From Bacteroidota bacterium (GTDB taxonomy: Bacteria > Bacteroidota > Bacteroidia > Chitinophagales > Chitinophagaceae), in assembly GCA_021824855.1 (NCBI GenBank), contig JAKAJX010000048.1, positions 1 to 17,299 of the forward strand: DNA of 17,299 bases, written 5' to 3'. Of the stretch, positions 14,455-17,299 are shown piece by piece. The notes beneath the pieces were generated by a model, which had not been told where the DNA came from, did no database searches, and saw only the letters and a program-made list of their open reading frames with translations. The position numbers were made by a program, and so were the translations under genes. Every line of letters begins with the position of its first letter. Within the stretch, counting starts at the first letter, position 1.

Positions 14455-16167
14455 TTAGTTAATTTCATACACCACTGCTTCGTATGGTTTTAATATTTTG
14501 TTATTGGAAGGATTGGTATAATTAGCTAATAAAATTTTTGCTTTACTGATATTGATAGATGTTTTAAATGATGCATTCTCTTGTGTAAAATTGAGAGCAA
14601 CCAATAATTTTTTACCATTTAATTCTCTTGTATATGCATATACTTTAGCATTATTTTCATCAACTATTTGGTATTTACCATAAACCAATACTAAATTATT
14701 TTTTCTTAATTGAACTGCTTTTCTAAAATAATTTAAACAAGAGTTTGCATCTTTTTCTTCTTTAGCTACATTAATGGTTGTATAATTAGGATTTACTTTT
14801 AACCAAGGAATTCCACCAGAGAAACCTGCATTGGTTGAAGAATCCCATTGAAAAGGCGTTCGCCCATTATCGCGGCAACTGAATTTAATATTTTCCATAA
14901 ACTTTTGCAAATCGCCGCCATTATTTTTTACATACTGATATTCATTTAAGGTGGGCATATCTTTATAATCCTCAATTTTATCAAATCCAATATTAGTCAT
15001 TCCTAATTCATCACCATTATAATAATAAGGTGTACCTCGCATGGTTAAAATAAATGTAGTAAGCATTTTAGAAGAAACTTCTCTAAACTTGGGGCTATCA
15101 TTTCCAAATCTGCTTACCATTCTTGCCTGATCGTGATTAGCTAAAAAAATAGAAAGCCAACCTTTATTGGCAAATGCACTATCCCACTTGGTAAATATGC
15201 GTTTAAACTGTAGAACGCTGTAGCCTTCGGGTTTGGCTATATCAATAGCGTCAAAGGCATACGCCATATTTAATTCGTTTCGATCTTCATCTACTAAATC
15301 GTGTGCATCTTGAAAGGAATTTCCAGCCCCTTCTGCAACACTCATAACATTATATTTACTCAAAATTTTATTATTCATTTCTTGTAAATAGGAATGAATA
15401 GGCGGCACCATAGCATGATAGTTAATGAAATTTTTTTCGTAGCCTTTTGGAAAAGGAGGAAAGCTAGTATCCTTACTTACAAATTGAAATGCATCGAGCC
15501 TAAAACCATCAACACCTTTTTCTGCCCAATAATGCATAATGTTGTAAACTTCGTTCCTAAGTTGCGGATTCTCCCAATTTAAATCGGGTTGCTTTACCGA
15601 AAAAAAGTGCAAATAATATGCATTGGTAAGCGAATCGTATTTCCACGCACTATGATTGATATCAAATTGGCTATACCGATATGGTGGTTTGCCCCGTTCG
15701 GCATTCCACCAATGATAATAATTTCTATACGGATTAGTTCTTGAACTACGACTTTTTTTAAACCATTCATGCTCATCGCTACTGTGGTTTACTACTAAAT
15801 CCATTACAAATTTTATCTTTCGTTGGTGCAAGCCTTTTAATAACTCATCGAAATCTTTCATTGTTCCAAACTCTTTCATAATGTTTCTGTAATCGCTAAT
15901 ATCATAACCATTATCATCATTTGGCGAGCTATATATAGGATTTAACCATACAACATTAACTCCTAAACTTTTTATGTAATCTAATTTCGAAATTATTCCT
16001 TTTAAATCTCCTATACCATTGCCATCGCTATCTTTAAAACTTCTTGGATATATTTGATAAACAACTGCCTCTTTCCACCACTTTCTATTAGGTATTGTAG
16101 TTTGACTGCTACTTTTTTGTGAGAAGAAAATAAGTAGTATCAATATGGCAACCCATTGTTTTTTCAT
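14455..16167 (-). CDS. Secreted GH13 alpha-glucosidase
   Basis: A 570-residue protein from the ATG at 16167. A GTG 20 codons upstream (16227) also opens the frame but would place a polar stretch before the signal peptide MKKQWVAILILLIFFSQKSS. The catalytic barrel follows with VVYQIYPRSFKDSDGNGIGD, region I DLVVNHSSDEHEWF (about 123-136), region II GVDGFRLDAF with nucleophile Asp225, region III VAE with Glu279, and region IV ANHDQ with Asp346. QPDLNWENP is typical of the oligo-1,6-glucosidase / alpha-glucosidase group (GH13_31 and relatives). The residue after the nucleophile is Ala. In this group Val there goes with alpha-1,6 activity and Ala or Thr with alpha-1,4, so a maltase-like preference is expected. 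It acts outside the cytoplasm and is followed by a sugar transporter. Confidence 0.92.
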   Translation of the reverse strand: MKKQWVAILILLIFFSQKSSSQTTIPNRKWWKEAVVYQIYPRSFKDSDGNGIGDLKGIISKLDYIKSLGVNVVWLNPIYSSPNDDNGYDISDYRNIMKEFGTMKDFDELLKGLHQRKIKFVMDLVVNHSSDEHEWFKKSRSSRTNPYRNYYHWWNAERGKPPYRYSQFDINHSAWKYDSLTNAYYLHFFSVKQPDLNWENPQLRNEVYNIMHYWAEKGVDGFRLDAFQFVSKDTSFPPFPKGYEKNFINYHAMVPPIHSYLQEMNNKILSKYNVMSVAEGAGNSFQDAHDLVDEDRNELNMAYAFDAIDIAKPEGYSVLQFKRIFTKWDSAFANKGWLSIFLANHDQARMVSRFGNDSPKFREVSSKMLTTFILTMRGTPYYYNGDELGMTNIGFDKIEDYKDMPTLNEYQYVKNNGGDLQKFMENIKFSCRDNGRTPFQWDSSTNAGFSGGIPWLKVNPNYTTINVAKEEKDANSCLNYFRKAVQLRKNNLVLVYGKYQIVDENNAKVYAYTRELNGKKLLVALNFTQENASFKTSINISKAKILLANYTNPSNNKILKPYEAVVYEIN

Positions 16168-16308
16168 TATTACAATTTTAGTGTGAAGAAAAATTACCTC
16201 ATCATAGCTATTATGTTTTGCAAGCACTTTTAAAAATAATCTTTATAGTTTGATTTCTTTAGTTTTTACATTTCACGAATAAATAAAAACGATTGCGGTG
16301 GAAATTTT

Positions 16309-16338
16309 TAATAAAAAAGGCTGCTATAAAAGCAGCCC
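16309..16338 (-). terminator. Rho-independent terminator after the KdnB-like gene
   Basis: On the minus strand GGCTGCT (16337-16331), a five-base loop and AGCAGCC (16325-16319) form a perfect 7-bp GC-rich stem, followed by TTTTTTATT. It begins about 20 bases past the stop codon at 16357 and separates this gene from the alpha-glucosidase gene downstream. Confidence 0.85.
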
Positions 16339-16356
16339 AATATAAATTATCACAGT

Positions 16357-17299
16357 TTATAGCTTTTCGTATAATGCTCGCAACTTGTCTCTTGTCATAA
16401 TTTTTTCCCAATCTTTTCCTAAGGCATTTTCCCATAAGGGTTTCATCCCCAACGAAACATTCATCATTGTTTCAAACTGATCATCGGATAAACCTTTGCA
16501 AATTCCTGTTGGAATATCTACTTTATTTTTATCAACCATTCGTTTAAACACATCAACACCTTCCGGATAAAATTCGTGTAAATGATTCATTACAATGCAA
16601 TTTCCTATTCCGTGCTTAGTTCCTAATAAATAACTTAATCCATAACTTACCGCATGTGCTACACCTACCTGACTATAAGCAATGCTCATTCCTCCGGCAT
16701 AAGAAGCCATCATTAATTTATCATCGCAACTATCATCCCATTCATTTTTTTCTAAAAAAATATCTTGGCATAATTGCAAGGCTTTTTCGCCATAACTTTT
16801 ACTAAACTCGTTTAAATAGGTTCCCTGTAAACTTTCTATACAATGAATATAACAATCCATTCCGGTATAAAATCGTTGATTTACGGGAGCATTTTTGGTT
16901 AATTCGGGATCAAGAACAATTTGATCGAAAGGAGTAAAATCTGAATTCATTCCCAACTTTCTAATTGGACCGGTTAAAACTGTTGTTCTGGAAACTTCTG
17001 CTCCTGTACCACTTAAAGTTGGAATACCCGCTTTATATACGCCGGCGTATTTTACCAAATCCCATCCTTGATATTCTGCTGAAGAACCCGGATTGGTCAT
17101 CATTAATGCAACCGCTTTGGCTAAATCCATAGCACTACCGCCGCCAATGCCAATAATACCACTTACAGTTCCAAATTCGCTTTTTAATTGTTGTGCTAAA
17201 GCATCCACCTGTTTTGTTTTTGGCTCGTTGGTTACATCGGCAAAAATAATTGTATCCTTTTCTCTTGTTGGTATTCTATTAATTAATGGTTTGCCAGAT
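16357..17299 (-). CDS. kdnB: KdnB-like 3-deoxy-octulosonate 8-oxidase (iron-containing alcohol dehydrogenase), start missing
   Basis: The frame stays open to the right edge: 30 further codons precede the GTG at 17208, so that GTG is not the real start and at least 313 residues are present. The fold is iron-containing alcohol dehydrogenase: GIGGGSAMDLAKAV for the nucleotide, PTLSGTGAEVSRT, the metal motif DCYIHCIES, and two more histidines 14 apart in HAVSYGLSYLLGTKHGIG. Blocks such as NPGSSAEYQGWDL, GPIRKLGMNSD and YTGMDCYIHC closely resemble Shewanella KdnB as I remember it. KdnB oxidises KDO at C8 so that KdnA can aminate it, giving 8-amino-KDO in lipopolysaccharide. KdnA is not in the window and would be expected to the right. 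The family is sure, the KDO role likely. Confidence 0.85.
   Translation of the reverse strand, partial: SGKPLINRIPTREKDTIIFADVTNEPKTKQVDALAQQLKSEFGTVSGIIGIGGGSAMDLAKAVALMMTNPGSSAEYQGWDLVKYAGVYKAGIPTLSGTGAEVSRTTVLTGPIRKLGMNSDFTPFDQIVLDPELTKNAPVNQRFYTGMDCYIHCIESLQGTYLNEFSKSYGEKALQLCQDIFLEKNEWDDSCDDKLMMASYAGGMSIAYSQVGVAHAVSYGLSYLLGTKHGIGNCIVMNHLHEFYPEGVDVFKRMVDKNKVDIPTGICKGLSDDQFETMMNVSLGMKPLWENALGKDWEKIMTRDKLRALYEKL

Noticed and set aside
15594..15776. Second minus-strand frame of 60 codons inside the GH13 gene
   Set aside because: It overlaps the catalytic barrel in another frame and has low-complexity content. Read as a shadow.
16168..16227. 20-codon N-terminal extension of the alpha-glucosidase from a GTG
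   Set aside because: It would bury a good signal peptide behind a polar stretch. The ATG at 16167 is preferred.
17206..17208. GTG as start codon of the KdnB-like gene
   Set aside because: The frame continues without a stop to the window edge and the upstream residues fit the N-terminal domain of the family, so the start lies outside.
1..17299. CRISPR arrays, insertion sequences, prophage or defence genes
   Set aside because: No regularly spaced repeats, transposase, integrase, terminal inverted repeats or defence-type domains were seen on either strand.

Overview
The window is AT-rich chromosomal DNA from a member of the Bacteroidota, possibly near Chitinophagaceae. Supporting signs are a secreted protein with a type IX secretion (T9SS) C-terminal sorting domain, a Bacteroidota-type promoter (TTG / TAnnTTTG) before the tRNA, no Shine-Dalgarno-dependent layout, and a MurA with Asp at the usual Cys position. 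Nearly all genes read on the minus strand. No phage, insertion sequence, CRISPR array or defence island was seen. The content is catabolic, biosynthetic and housekeeping.

Layout from left to right. Positions 1-78 hold the first 26 codons of an exported protein that runs off the left edge. Positions 120-3757 hold a tightly overlapping operon, transcribed pxpB-pxpC-pxpA-transporter: the prokaryotic ATP-dependent 5-oxoprolinase plus an NRAMP-related membrane protein without the NRAMP metal-binding motif. Positions 3816-5117 encode a secreted GH5-family protein in which both catalytic glutamates are replaced. A tRNA-Lys(CTT) with its own promoter and terminator lies on the plus strand at 5244-5319. 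A secreted esterase-fold protein (5402-6328) follows murA (6383-7687). Positions 7688-8158 are a 470-bp gap with hairpins, a possible 29-codon hydrophobic ORF and a strong terminator.

Positions 8159-12894 form the operon leuC-leuD-cimA-leuB. The synthase in it carries the pyruvate-selecting residues of Leptospira citramalate synthase, so the operon probably makes 2-oxobutanoate for isoleucine from pyruvate and acetyl-CoA, with LeuCD and LeuB possibly serving leucine as well. A sugar MFS transporter (13109-14416) sits behind a secreted GH13 alpha-glucosidase (14455-16167), a plausible pair that cuts an alpha-glucoside outside the cytoplasm and imports the sugar. The right edge (16357-17299) holds most of a KdnB-like iron-dependent 3-deoxy-octulosonate 8-oxidase, whose start lies outside the window.

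The points most worth a second look are the GH5 pseudoenzyme, the citramalate rather than isopropylmalate synthase call, the unusual transporter in the 5-oxoprolinase operon, and the structured gap between leuB and murA. I found no clearly new multi-gene system. Identifications rest on motif recognition from memory, and no search was run.
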